This document shows, piece by piece, positions 35,671 through 48,040 of a stretch of 64,000 nt of DNA. The number at the start of each line of letters is the position of its first letter. Position 1 is the stretch's first letter. The notes under the pieces are model-generated. The model was not told the origin of the DNA, searched no databases, and saw only the letters and a program-made list of their open reading frames with translations. The translations under genes and the position numbers were made by a program. The stretch is from Lingula anatina. Taxonomy: Eukaryota; Brachiopoda; Lingulata; Lingulida; Lingulidae. The stretch is taken from assembly GCF_001039355.2 (NCBI RefSeq), contig NW_019775658.1, forward strand, positions 47,419 to 111,418, given 5' to 3'.

Positions 35671-38537
35671 TAGTTGATTTGACTAACTGAAGTTGGCTGT
35701 ACAGATTTCCTCGTCATTAACTCCAAATTAGACCAGGGTTGGGTCGCTCCCATACCTTTACCCTAGCTTTCCATTGCTAGAAAAATGGGTTCAGATTCAT
35801 TTCAGAGTATGTGGGTGGGGGGGGGGGTTGAAACATACTTCGGGTTGAATTTTCTTTCCCCTCTTAGAAAAAAGTAAGACAACAGAGGGATCACATTGGC
35901 TGCACTGTTCAATATTAACTGTCATATAGAATGTTACCTCTGTTTTTCCCTGTTTTACAACTAATCTCAGTGTGCCTTGTCTCTTATGTAACCCCTTCCT
36001 TTGTGCTCAAAATATTTTTAATTGCTTACCAACATCAGTTCACCATCTTGATAGCAGAACCAGCTGTTGAAAAGCAGTTTTAAGAAGGCAGAGCTTATAA
36101 TCTCTCTCTAAAGTAAAAAAAAAAAAAAAAAAAAAAATGAACAGTTAAAATAAAATCATGAAGGTGAGTCAGATATTTAAAATGTGACATATGGGCCTGA
36201 TGAGATATAATTGTAATCATGAAAAAAACGGCAAAAAACCTGCTTATGTTGTGGGTAATTACCCTAGATGTGGAAGTGACACCCAAAGGCAATGTGTAAG
36301 TGGGGCAGGTGTAGAACCCCTTTACTGCTTAAACACTACTAGATTCTTTTAACAAACATTAAGGGGAATTACTTTGATCTCCGGGTTATTGGGGATGTAA
36401 AAAAGATTATGAGGTAATAAATCACATTTTAAAAAGTGGAGTTGGATGGATTTGACTTCATTTTGGGTAGATTTCGAATTGTAGTTTGATTCAACTACTT
36501 CAGAAAAGAAGTAGCAGATTGAGTGAGCACCTCATAGAGACACTTGTCTATGAATGGGTGTTTGATATGATTTTATGGTGAACCACAACTTTCTCATGAC
36601 TTATGCACAACAAAAAACTTGTCGTAAGCCTCTGAAAATAATTCGTGGTAAGGTTTTTGTAGATGGATATTAGGGCACGCACTGTTGAAAAACAAATGTG
36701 CCCAAGAAAGGGATTGACGTTATCTCATAATTCTTTTGAGATGTGATTTATTTGTAGTTAGGTGATGTCCCAGTTTTAGGGAGTGAGTTTCTCATGAGGG
36801 AGATGCCAGATAGAAAGAAGGTGAAAAATTTTTAACAATAAAAAAAAGGAAGTCCATATTAACTCACATCGTTGGGTCTTTAAAAAAATGATACTATTTT
36901 CTATTGATAATTTAGGCCGACTGTTAACTGCGTTTACTCCTTTGAACTTCACGGAACGTCAGCTGAAGGAAGAAAGGGTTAAGGAAATGGCAGTTTTATC
37001 TTGCAAACATCTCTGCATCTCGGGACTAGAATCCTCCCGATAAAGCTTCTCTCGGGTCCAGAAACTTTGGCCAAAAATTCTGCTTATTTGCTGTGGAATA
37101 TTTGCCTTGACTGCCTGGTGTTGCCTCCACCTGCTTGGCTCTGTTATGATATTTATAGGCTGTTCTAGTCTCAGTGTGTGCTACAGTGTATGTGTATTTT
37201 TGGGAAGCAAAAAGGAAAAAAAAAAAGCTGACTGTTTGTGAAACAAGATAAAATCTTGATTTATAAATGTACTTGGTTGTGAATCTTGGGAGATATTGAT
37301 GTTGTCTAGATTATTCTTGTCTGGTATGTTTGATCTTGGTATGCCAACTTATTAGTGAGTGTGCTGGGGGGGGGGGGGCAGAAAATTTCAAGACTTGAAA
37401 CATTAACAATTACCTTACATAGTTTTTAATCTGATTCCTCGGATATATTCTGAAAATTTCTTTACTTTTTTTTTTTATAAAAACAGGAAAAATAGCAAAG
37501 GGAAGGAACCACATCTACTTAATTGAATATTTGGAAATCCACAATGGCACAGTCAGGATGCAAAACTGTCCATCATCTAAACGAACTAGCTTAGATATTG
37601 AAAAAAAAAATGTACTATTTTTTTTGGGGGGGGGGGACTGTGCAAATGTGGTTCGATGGCAAACACTGATTTCAGAATAATTGCTGTTTTGGTAGTAAAC
37701 GTAGAATTAATTACATTTCTTTCTATTGTTTACAGTGTATTTATTTTGGAATTTTGAGTCTCATGAAACGTTGAAACTTTAACATGCTAAAAAAACTCCA
37801 GAGGTTCGGTTGAATGCCTTCACCTCCTCCCTGTGCCCCACCCCCCCCCCCCCCCCCNCTGTAAAGCCATTTTTAAACCAGATGCAGACTTCCTTCAGGT
37901 TGAAGTTAGTTTCATCTGAAAGAGAGGAAGGGGAGACTTGCTACTTATCTTATGTTTCATATAATAGGTTTTGATTGAGGTTTTACTCATCTCTATAATT
38001 TGTCAATCATTAGCTTCGCTGTGTTCGTGATAAAAGCAGTGTCTGTTCTTTTATTCAAAACAATATATCTTGAACATTTGTTGCAATAATCACCAATTTG
38101 TGAGTGATATTGAATTTACTGCTTCAATTGTACAAATTGCTATCATATTCATAAAAGAAATTTCAGAATTAAAGAAGAAATGATTAAGTAAAAAGTATTT
38201 GAACGAAATGCTTTGAGCAAGGGTTTCTAGGTGAAAGTTGATACTGAGCTTAGGAGGGAGAAGAAATTTAAATGCATATACAGTGATATGATTTGCCTTA
38301 GTAGGGGATAAAAATTCACAGAAGTCTTCCACAGCAGTGTGTTTTAAAGCCAAACTCTGTATGTGGTTGGTTCTAAATCAAACCTTCCCTCACCTCCACC
38401 AGCCATAAAACTATCAGCATAGGATCTGATCTACTGTGATTTGGCCACTCTGTGTGTGAGGAGGTTAAAGGGGGAGTGCACTGCATGGGCAGCTTTTATT
38501 ATTACTGTCTTATACAGGTTTGGAAGGCTCTGAGTCT
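35671..38537 (+). other. Ig-gene intron 1, no gene seen
   Basis: Unique AT-rich sequence with poly-A (36115-36137), poly-G and poly-C runs. A single N at 37858 sits in the poly-C run. No coding segment was recognised. Confidence 0.5.
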
Positions 38538-38764
38538 ATGGGTGCTTTCCGAGAGATTTAGATCGATCTAAAGATTAAGTTTTAGATCGACCTAACTCCC
38601 TGGGGGTTCAGGCTAAATTGCAGTCAGCCAAGCGGACACCAGAGTTTATTACCCCCTTACAGCTTTTAGTAGGCGGGACAGACGCTTAAGCCGGCCAAGC
38701 TGACAGTAAACTAGTGAGACTCCCCACAGGGATAGATTGATCTAAAAATCTATGGAAATGGGGT
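38538..38764. mobile_element. MITE family B copy
   Basis: It matches 21685-21910 over its full length with few differences, including the 'tgggtgctttcc' left end and the 'ctatggaaatgggg' right end. High similarity between two copies 17 kb apart suggests recent movement. A more degenerate relative may follow at about 38911-39050. Confidence 0.85.
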
Positions 38765-39049
38765 GTATGAAGCTTTATATTATTACAGTGGAGAAATTTG
38801 GGATCATAATTTGTTGTTCATTTGTATTTCTATGAGAAATATTTGAGGACTGATTATGCCCGTGGGATAAAGTAATGTGTATAGGGATTGGAGCTAGAGA
38901 GCATTTAGATAATCCCACCATACCAGCTGGATCAGTCCAACTCTGTGGGGATTCTCATTTAAGTGTAGTCAGACACGCCTCCTCTACCAGCAAGGGGGTA
39001 ATTAACTACCATGAGCACTTGGCTATCAGAAGCTCTTTCACTTGAGTAA

Positions 39050-39735
39050 AGCCCGCCGCACATAGAACAATTTTTTGCGGGCTGAAAAAAGTCGGCCGAT
39101 CGGTCGTCCTGGATGAGATCAGTGCACACACATGACAAGCTGTCGCAACAAAGCGCCGACTGGTGTGGTGAAAGTGACGTAGTTATTATCTCGTCCGCGA
39201 GGTGGGGCGTTGTTTCAAAATGGCTGCAATTTGTAATGATAAGAGTTAAAATTAAATGTAAGAGTATAACAAGATTACTTTAATTAATTTAATTGAAAAA
39301 TGAGCAAATTGAAATGCCCAAATTTTCTAAATCAACGCAATACTCATAGACCATAAAAATACAGCCTATAGGATGACAACAGTTTGTCAGTTTAGACAGA
39401 TTTAGTCGCCTCGATGCAGTGTTACGTCGTTAAATGGTTTATGACGCTGAAAATTAAAAAAAAAAACTAATACTAATAGAAAATTACTGGAGGCATCCAT
39501 ATTGAATTCTGACGTGGGCATGTGATATCAGATGGCGCAACCATTGGCTGAAGATAATGATCAGCGCCACAAATTGTCGTAGGAAAGCGCACACACTACG
39601 GTACGACGTTTAAAAATCAAACATGTTTGATTCTCTCCCGACTAGTTGAAAAGTTGTCGTGGAGCAGTGCAGACAGGCCGATATTTTGTCGTGAGTGTGT
39701 CGGCTGACGAAAAATGGTTCTGTGTGCGGCAGGCT
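39050..39735. mobile_element. MITE family E, about 686 bp
   Basis: The ends are 'agcccgccgcacatagaac' and the inverted 'gttctgtgtgcggcaggct'; terminal repeats match at about 23 of 26 bases. The interior contains CG-rich arms (gtcggccgatcggtcgtc) and no ORF with recognisable transposase. Target duplication is not clear. Confidence 0.75.
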
Positions 39736-40604
39736 GTGTGTCAGACAATTAAGGTGATTACTCTGCACTTTGGTGAGAATCATTTCTAGAATTCCATACA
39801 AAATTTTTATTATGATAACTGTCTTAATTTTTTGAAGAATGGAAGTTGCAAAAAGCATGATGAAGCTAAGAGAAACTGTTTTTCTCCCCCCAAAACTCCA
39901 AAGTCTGTGTGTGATAAGTAATATTAGTCAGACTGATGGAATGCTGTCTCCTATCTTTGAGGAACTGACTCAATAACTTAATGGTAAGGCCAGTTGATTA
40001 AATCTTGATGTCGTCTTCCCTACAGTATTTAGGATAGACCTTAATGAGTCATAAGCTTATGTTTAATCGAAACTTTTGGAAAGATTTTGTTTTTCTCTCT
40101 ACCAGATGGAATTTATAGTCAAACATAAAGTGAAAAAGGAGGGGGGGGGGGGCATAAATTTGAAATATGGTTACATTACAGTCTGTCACGAACACTTCTG
40201 GGAATTTCAGATGTGATTCAGTTGTATGTCTGGCTTTTGCAAACCATTAAGCTAACACTGTTACAGTAAAGGTGTTTTAGAAATATGACCTTGAACTTTT
40301 ACATGCAGTTCCAGACGTACCTGTGTTACACCTGCTGTGATGTAATGATAGGTTAACGTGCAGTCATGACTATAAAAGATTATGAACATCTTACTTATAT
40401 ATAATTTATAGAAATTTTCTGATCCAAATTTTCTCCTTATGCTTCTGCATTATTAGTCTTTGATGTCAACGTAAAATAATGAGATTGCCAATAGATGACT
40501 ATAAGCTAGCTATTAGCCTTTTTCATCTTTTCCGGAAATGGAAATTGCATTGTGGGTAGGGGAGCCCTGCTACGTCGAAACACTTACAGCGGTGCTTAAA
40601 ACCA

Positions 40605-40812
40605 CGGCTGGGTTTACGTGCTTTTTGTCCCGCTACTACAATAACAGTAAGCGAGATCGACACATGAGGTTTAATAAGTTCCCAACAAACCCGTTAGAAT
40701 GAAAAATATGGTAGAAAGAAAGGAAAATATCAAAAGCAGGGCACCGCGTTTGCGCTGAACATTTCGAAGGCGGGAAGAAAAACTATAATATTAGGAGATC
40801 AACGGTGCTTTA
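40605..40812 (+). pseudogene. THAP-type zinc finger remnant
   Basis: One frame reads YYNNSKRDRHMRFNKFPTNP, then stop codons TGA and TAG, then GHRVCAEHFEGGKKN. The order FxxFPxxP ... RVCxEHF is characteristic of the THAP domain, a DNA-binding module found in P-element-like transposases and cellular factors. The first-pair cysteine position appears as Tyr, and two in-frame stops break the domain. It is probably a transposon-derived relic within the Ig-gene intron. Confidence 0.6.
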
Positions 40813-41402
40813 ATAAAAAACAGAAATGCTTAGTTAAACAACGGATATAACGAACTGTCGGCAAATAGAACTCGGGGTAAAAAATGCGAGAAGAAAAACA
40901 TTATAAAGATTTGAAGAAAAAATTGAAGAATAGGCCGGGGCCTAAAAATTAAGAAAAGACTTCAAGCATGAGATTATGGAAAAAGAAAGTAAAAGCTTTG
41001 AAGTTTTAAACGGGGATTTTACTTACAAAAATTCTAGAACTTTCACGACTTTTTGTGTAACAACAAAGAGAAGGTTTGAAAAGTTTTGTATGTAATATCC
41101 TTTTTGTGTGTGTTTTATTGATAAGTGATCATTTTAAATATTGTAGGCCCATCACAGGTTTTAGTCTCTAATAACCCTTAGCAGGGTGGGTTCTATTTTT
41201 TTTAACGTGAGACGTTAATAAAATTTTTATTATTATGTATTCAGTCCCCTATACGTATTACTGATTTGTACAAACGGGGCTCATATTATCAAGATCAACA
41301 GAGACATACGAAGAAGAAAGTACAAAAGTTATTTATTTCTGAACTCAATGACAAGAGAATTGGAAAATTCAATGGGCATATTTTTACAAAAAATGCAGAA
41401 AA

Positions 41403-41734
41403 GCCTTTCTGTAAGCTACACGTGCATAATACATGTTTGGTAAAGACAAAATGGATAATAAACATAATCCAACAACGTTTTTGTAAAGTAATACAAATAT
41501 GCTTAGTATTAAAGTAGGCCTACCTATATTTTTAACTGTCTTAGATAGTTGAAAAATATGAAATGTGTNAACCTTTCTGTAAGCTACACGTACATAATAC
41601 ATGTATGGTAAAGACAAAATGGATAATAAACATAATCCAACAACGTATTTGTAAAGTAATACAAATATGCTAAGTATTAAAGTAGGCCTACGTATATTTA
41701 ACTGTCTTAGATAGTTGAAAAGTATGAAATGTGT
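41403..41734 (+). repeat. About 165-bp direct repeat across a single N
   Basis: 41403-41569 and 41571-41734 align with a few substitutions and short indels (for example 'gtgcataatacatgtttgg' against 'gtacataatacatgtatgg') around the N at 41570. This looks like two allelic contig ends placed in series. Confidence 0.8.
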
Positions 41735-42519
41735 GGGAAACACTTTGTTTGAATGATTTAATTGTCTGTGATTGAAAACGATGAAAATACGCATGAAAAC
41801 ATTTAAAAATCAAATAATTTGGCCTCTTGCTTCAATTTTGTTTTTGTTTCAGTTTGACAAAATTTTCATACTTGTCAGACCGAAAAGCTGACATTTTTTA
41901 CCTGTCGTAAATTTTGTACATATAGGCCTACTAGAGTAAGACGCGGTAAACTTTAATTATCGTCTGGGAAAGAGTCGAGAATTCCTGTCTCACTTATTTA
42001 ACACTGAAAAGGTTTTAATTACAGAGGAAAGGTCGTAGTTGTGGCCGCCCGCCTTACCGAACAATTGAACAAGTAACACCTGATGACTTATCAGGTACCA
42101 AACGATTTAATCAGTTCACCGACGAACGATCTGCGTGTCAGTTTTACCTGTATACACAATAGCTACGAGTCAAACAATGCAGAAAATCTTTTCATTTTAT
42201 CACTTTAAAAATCTCTTAAGATATCCTTCAAACAAGACGTAAATATCGTAATGAATTGACACTGCCGGTACATGAGGTGATATCGCCACAGCTTGCATAC
42301 TGTATATACATGTACAAAATTGTGAAGACGTAGGCCTGCGCACCTGTCCACACTCTTGAAAGCTGTGTACGAGTCTACTGGCTTTTTTGATTTTATATAT
42401 AAAAAATAACGAGTCTCTTTCGCATATCTTTATTATCGGAAGCATTTAAAAGAACTCCGAAGCTTTAGTTCGTCATCACTATTGAAAGTACAGCCAAGAC
42501 TCGGACGCTTAGGTGAAGT

Positions 42520-42720
42520 CTAGTTGTAAAGCGCATCGTATTTAAACTGAGAAAGAAAATATTTAATTGCTTGATATTCCGTCCAAATAGCTGTTTCTTG
42601 CCTACAGTTTACGCATTTCTGTGCTTCAGCCACCTTTTTAGTTTGACAGAAAGCAATGCACGCTTCATACGACCTTTTTATATGCGCACCTTGTACATCA
42701 TCTACACCTAGCATTGCCAT
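42520..42720 (-). CDS. Small ORF of unknown function, 66 codons
   Basis: On the minus strand the ATG at 42720 is preceded by an in-frame TAG 24 bases upstream and opens MAMLGVDDVQGAHIKRSYEA. The rest is a mixed, soluble-looking composition with four Cys (CIAFC and CVNC) and aromatic residues near the C terminus (SQFKYDALYN). An AATAAA on the same strand lies about 85 bases past the stop, near 42433. 'ctgctgtttccag' just before the ATG could be an acceptor, making this a terminal exon. I do not recognise a family. It may equally be a chance ORF in intronic DNA; the composition and polyadenylation signal argue mildly for a gene. Confidence 0.3.
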   Translation of the reverse strand: MAMLGVDDVQGAHIKRSYEACIAFCQTKKVAEAQKCVNCRQETAIWTEYQAIKYFLSQFKYDALYN

Positions 42721-42899
42721 GCTGGAAACAGCAGAGGACCACTATGACCCCTGTGGCGCGCGGTTCCTGTCATGCGCACTTCGTATTTCCGCAAAAGATG
42801 AAAAAGGTCTATACGCCCCCTTTCTACTGAAAGGCCTACCATACAAACTCAGCGTTTGTGAGAGTGAATACGTATGTTAAAGTAGATCATAAGTTCACA

Positions 42900-44780
42900 G
42901 ATAGGATATGCCATGTAAGGGGAGATAGGTTATGTCCTTTTGCGTTTCTTTATTCTGTCAATTATGAGAAGAAATATCAGTGTCTTGTATTACATTTAGT
43001 CAATATAAAATTAAAAAAGCCAATTTTCCTTCCTTTATCACGTAATTCGTCAGATGTAATAAAATACAGCATTTCCCTAGAAAACCTTCACCCCCTTGTG
43101 TGAATGAAATGTGTCGTCTGCAGAGCGTCAGCGTCTGCCACCACGCTGGATGCTTTGCGGTTCCCGGGAGCTGAACAGTTAACGCGGTCTAAAATATTTA
43201 AGGGAGAGTCAGATGAAATAGAGAGGGACCTTGGCATCTATAAAGTTCTACATGGTGAATCTGGAGATATGGACTAGTTTTACTCTTTTCTGTAAAATTT
43301 GGCAATATACTCTGTTTTTCAGTAGCCCCGTGCATCCAAAATATTTTGCTGGCATCTTGATACATTTTCCACTTCTCTCTCCCCCCTAAAACGGTCCAGA
43401 CTAAAAAAATCAATAATCGTATGGCAATTTAATACAGGCAATTGACCTACTTTTATACCCATGCAGCTCTTGTCGAGTTTTATGGCTATGGGGTGAAAAC
43501 ATGATACACGTCTGTGATATAAAAGTTATTCCTAAATACATAATTTACAAACAATGTATGTGTATCAAATGTGTCCACATTTGTGAGCAAAGGACAATAT
43601 TACTTTTTGAAAATGATGAAAAATTTGGAGACAAGCCAAAATCAGAAAAAAATGCATTTTTTCTCTTATATGCAAATTAGGTCCCCTGAAGTAATATATG
43701 ACTGGCCGGAAGTAAGGTTCATATCAGAGATTTGTATTGATGATGATCTTGATGACTTTGATGATCTTAATGGTGATTAAAAAATCTTACCAAAGTTTTC
43801 AGTTGTCATCTGGCTAGAAAGAAATTTTTCTGCACTAACACAATCATTCCACGAGCGAAGAATAATTAGTGAACGCGCTTCAGACGTCACGGCTTTTGGG
43901 TGAAAATCACGCGATATTTCGTCACATATGTATACTCATGTAGAACGATGTTTTGCAAGACTTTATGAGATGAAATGTGTTACACAAAGCATATTTTGAT
44001 TTAAGTGCAAAACAGTTTACCAGTGACAAATTCAGTATTGATATAGAAGACCGTAAACATGCTAACATTTGCGTGCTCATTTGAATTTATTAGCAGTTGA
44101 ATTAAAATGCAGAAATAGGATGGCACCCCACGTGCAGTATAAAGCTCACATTTATTATCGCTTATGAGTACCATGTTTAAGCCAGAGTTGTCCTTGTAAA
44201 GTACATTAATGCAAACAAGCTGCTGTAATTATAAGTTGTTGGTATTTTACTATTTGAGTATAATATACGACAAGTAAAAGCTATGACAACATTTACATCA
44301 CCAGGCTTAAAGTTAACATTTTGTGTCAAAATTTTAACACGCCTGCATTTTAAAGATTGCAGGGTGTCACAAATTAGCTGCAATTTTTCGTGCCGCTGTG
44401 AAATATGATTTAGACGATAGTCAACTTACAGTGTAAATATATTTTTAAGTCCAACAATATCTTTTTCTTATTCACCAATTTGTCTTTATTCTTAGCAGTC
44501 AAAAGTTCATTTGGTTTGTTTCTGAATTGCTCGTGCTGTGAAAATTGTTTCCATCCATAATTATCCATAATTCCAAAGGCAAGGTTCTACTAAAAGCTGC
44601 TCTGGAAATAACCTCTCAATTAACTAATTAACTTAACTGAACATATATTCAAGTCAAAGTATTTTCTTTTCAGGAAGACCTTATAAAGAAAACAAAAGCT
44701 AAACACATTTTTAAAAAGTTATTTTAAAGAGTTTTGATAGGCTGTTATAGTTCACCGGTACTCAGTATGTTTAAATTTCA
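42900..44780. other. No gene seen
   Basis: Intronic on the plus strand and downstream of the protease on the minus strand. The 3' UTR of the protease should occupy its right end. No other feature was recognised. Confidence 0.45.
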
Positions 44781-44794
44781 TGGAGATTTTAGAC

Positions 44795-47700
44795 TTAGGT
44801 AGTAAGGCAGCTGGTCTGAAGCATAACATTGTTGTTGTTCGTTGACGGGAGTCCCTTCACTGTACCCTTCTCTGCAAACTGAATGATGTAATAATTGACG
44901 TTATCAACGACGCTTACTGACGGTTGGCTGATGGACCCAGCATCGCGCAGAACCTGCAACATTCCCGCGGCTGCACCGGCGACGAGGGGGGACGCCATTG
45001 ACGTGCCACTTTTCTCTATCCAACCGTTGGTATTAGCGTAGTTGGCGGCCCTTATTTTCCTCCCTGGAGCGTAAATATCGACGCACGGGCCGATGTTACT
45101 AAATGAAGCCAAGTAATCATCTATTTGGGTGGCGCCGACAGTGAGGGCTCCGCTTACGCTTGCCGGAGATTTATTACACGCATCGGCCTTGTCGTCATTT
45201 CCAGCGCTGACTACCACTGGAATGCCTGCATCCAGTACCGCGTACACGGCGTCATTTATATACGTGGTATACGGAAAACCGATTGATATATTTATTACTG
45301 ATAGACGTTTGTTTTGTTGAACCCGTGTCTTTATCCAGTTTAGTCCTGCCAGGAGGTCCGAAGACGAACATGTCGTTGCGTCGCATACCTTGACGGGGAT
45401 GAGGGTGACCTTCTTGGCTGCTCCATAGGTGGCGCCTCCTAAGGTACTGGCCACATGGGTACCATGACCATGGGTGTCTCTGGTATCGGAGAAAGAACTC
45501 GCGTGCCATCCTGTAAAAACAGCAAAGAACTTTGAGGAGAACCGTCCTGTTGCTGATTTTTTGTGCCGAGTCATCCCCTCTCTCTCTCCCTCTCTTTCAA
45601 CACACACACACACACACACACACATACACACACACACGCATCTCCTTCTATATCTCTCTCTACCTCTATCTTCTGTAATTTTAGTTTTATGAAACCTTGG
45701 ACATAATAACAAAATTCGTTATTATGTCCAAGATGAAACTTACCTGGCAATACTCTTCCTCCGAAGTCACTGTGATCAGGATTAATGCCAGTGTCCATGA
45801 CGTACGCGTCTATACCAGAGCCGAGCGCCCAGGTGGCGAAACGGTCATCATCCGGAGAGTAGTCTATTCTGTCTAAATTCTGTATAATAAATACGAAATT
45901 CATAAAAGATACATCTTTTTTTCTTGGTAGGGGTCAGTGGTGTTGTTGCTTATATAATAACATGGCAAAATCATTTGTAGGCCTACTCAGAAGAGAGCCT
46001 GTATGCAGTAGTGTCCTCACACAGAGAAACTGTATCATTAAACACACAACACACACACACACACACACAATGAAAATGTAGAGCCTACACATGCATACAC
46101 ATGCACATACGGTGATATTTACCCATGTTTCAGCAGCCGGGAAATACCCTTCACAATGACTTAGTTCTAGCGACATTTCTTTAGCTTGTTCGATTTCTTC
46201 AATATCGCCAGTAAGTTGGCGAAGCAGTTGCAGGTCACTACAAAAAAATTGAAGTACTTCAGTTACGATGATAATTATATCGCGGACATCAGGACAAAAT
46301 ATGCATATTTAAAAGTAAATTTGTGTGGAATTTCTTCCCAAATCATACGTATTATCAAATAAAGTTTAACTATGATATCTAAAAAATCATATACTGGATA
46401 AAAAGATGAATAAAATATAATTTGGATTGTAAGACATAAAAGAAAAAATCAAATATCAAATATAATTAATATTATGCCAAATTAAATGGTTGCTTTAGTC
46501 TGAACCAGTGCTCTCCATCGAAAAGGAATGAGTTGACAAAAACCATACCTATCATTTATATCCCTAAGAATGACGAAGCTGCTTTTTCTACTAAACTTCA
46601 CTCTTTGTCGGGAACCTCTTCCTTTCAGGGTGCGACGGACTGTAAGGGAAATATAATTGAAACTGTAAATTATAAGTGTGAAACGGGTAGGTAGAATATA
46701 CTGATTATGAAATAAGATATTTTATAACCAATGTTCGGTATATAAAAACGACTCAAGACTAATAAGTACGGTTAACTGCACCTTATAGTAGACACATCTG
46801 CATACAGATCATAATTGATTTAATTTAACTACATTGTAATTTATTCTAATTTCGTTTTGAAAGTTATCTATTAAGTAGTTTACTTTCTTTTTGGTTATTA
46901 AATTGGTTAGAAGTTTTATGTGAACTTCTTATATGTCCTCTAAAATATTTCGCAAGTAAAACAGGTATGCCTTTTAGTAAAGGCTACGTAAATTATTATG
47001 TAAGTTTTGTGCTACATGTATTCTGACACATAAATACAGAACGGTCCTACACGCCATCAAATACTACATAATATGTATAGGAATAATATATCTGCAACCG
47101 GACTTATAAGGATGGTTCTATTCTGTCGCTTATCATCATGTCGCTTTTCAAATTTTAGTATTCTTGGGTTTCTGAATACATAACTTCTTATTCTGCCAGT
47201 CTTCGGGTGCATGTCAATTGCCAACGTGTTGTCTTTGCTCATTAGACGCATTCAGAACCAGTTGATCTGTGGACTTACAAGTCCGAGGATCACATATGGC
47301 GCGACCCCCTTGAAAGCGTGCCGAGATTTAACTGGGACGGCGCGAGTGGGAGGCGGGAAACCATTGTCGAATAGTAGGTATATGTATGTGGGATATTCCA
47401 CCCTTTGTAGATAGTTATTTGCCACAAAGCATTAGTACGGAAATAAAACTGAATTGTACGGAACTGAATTTTTCAACAATTTAAAGTGGTGCACCTACTT
47501 CTTCCATACTTGCCACCAGGCAGAAGACGGGCAATGTATTCATTGGGAACGGCCGTACCATCCGTGGGGGTTATCAGAGGCACTAAAAAACGAATGCAAA
47601 GTGATAACAACGACTTTGATAAATAGATGTTATATATATCATCGATTTGCCAAATTGACTCTATTTGAGTCGTTTAAGAAAGAAGTAGTAATGTTACAGG

Positions 47701-47965
47701 GGATCTACGCAGGTTTCATATTTAACCTCATATTTAATTACGTACCTAAACCTTTCTCCTCGGAGATGTTTATCAGTCCTTTTTCCTTCATCATCTTTTT
47801 TATTTCTGCGGGGTTTTCCCTTTTCATGTTCTTTAGTCTTCGGTTCTTGGGAATGTTTTCTATCTTAAACTTCAGTCCGGGTGGTGTCTCCTCGCTCTCA
47901 CTGGCATGCACCTGCTCTAACGCGAGAAGCATGAAAAGCGCAGAGGCAAAGAGCAAATATTTCAT
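44795..47965 (-). CDS. Secreted subtilisin-type serine protease (S8A, proteinase K-like) with propeptide
   Basis: Six exons on the minus strand join cleanly: 47965-47746, 47582-47499, 46639-46549, 46237-46123, 45879-45744 and 45510-44795; 453 residues. Residues 1-22 form a signal peptide (MKYLLFASALFMLLALEQVHA). Exons 2-4 encode an inhibitor I9-like propeptide (AVPNEYIARL, FVILRDIND). The catalytic domain follows: Asp199 in AYVMDTGINPDHSDFGGR, His231 in DTHGHGTHVAS, oxyanion Asn320 in VVSAGND and Ser386 in SGTSMASPLVAG. The spacing is that of proteinase K. Cysteines at 258, 263, 327 and 358 could form disulphides. It is predicted to be secreted, to self-cleave its propeptide and to act as a broad endopeptidase. 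The whole gene lies within intron 1 of the plus-strand Ig gene. Proteinase K-type enzymes are commonest in fungi and bacteria but also occur in invertebrates; the introns show a resident nuclear gene. Confidence 0.93.
45600..45638. repeat. (CA)n microsatellite in a protease intron
   Basis: A CA dinucleotide run with CT-rich flanks lies in the intron between the protease exons 45879-45744 and 45510-44795. Another CA run sits at about 46042-46069. Confidence 0.9.
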
Positions 47966-48040
47966 GATTGTGGTTCTTCCTGAAAATTGGCCGTTTAACG
48001 ATTGTCGGCTGTGCAATGTGTTATCTACCTTACAAATCAC

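Noticed and set aside
45252-45509. Alternative minus-strand ORF inside the protease last exon
   Set aside because: Overlapping frame of the genuine catalytic exon; the composition is that of a shadow frame.
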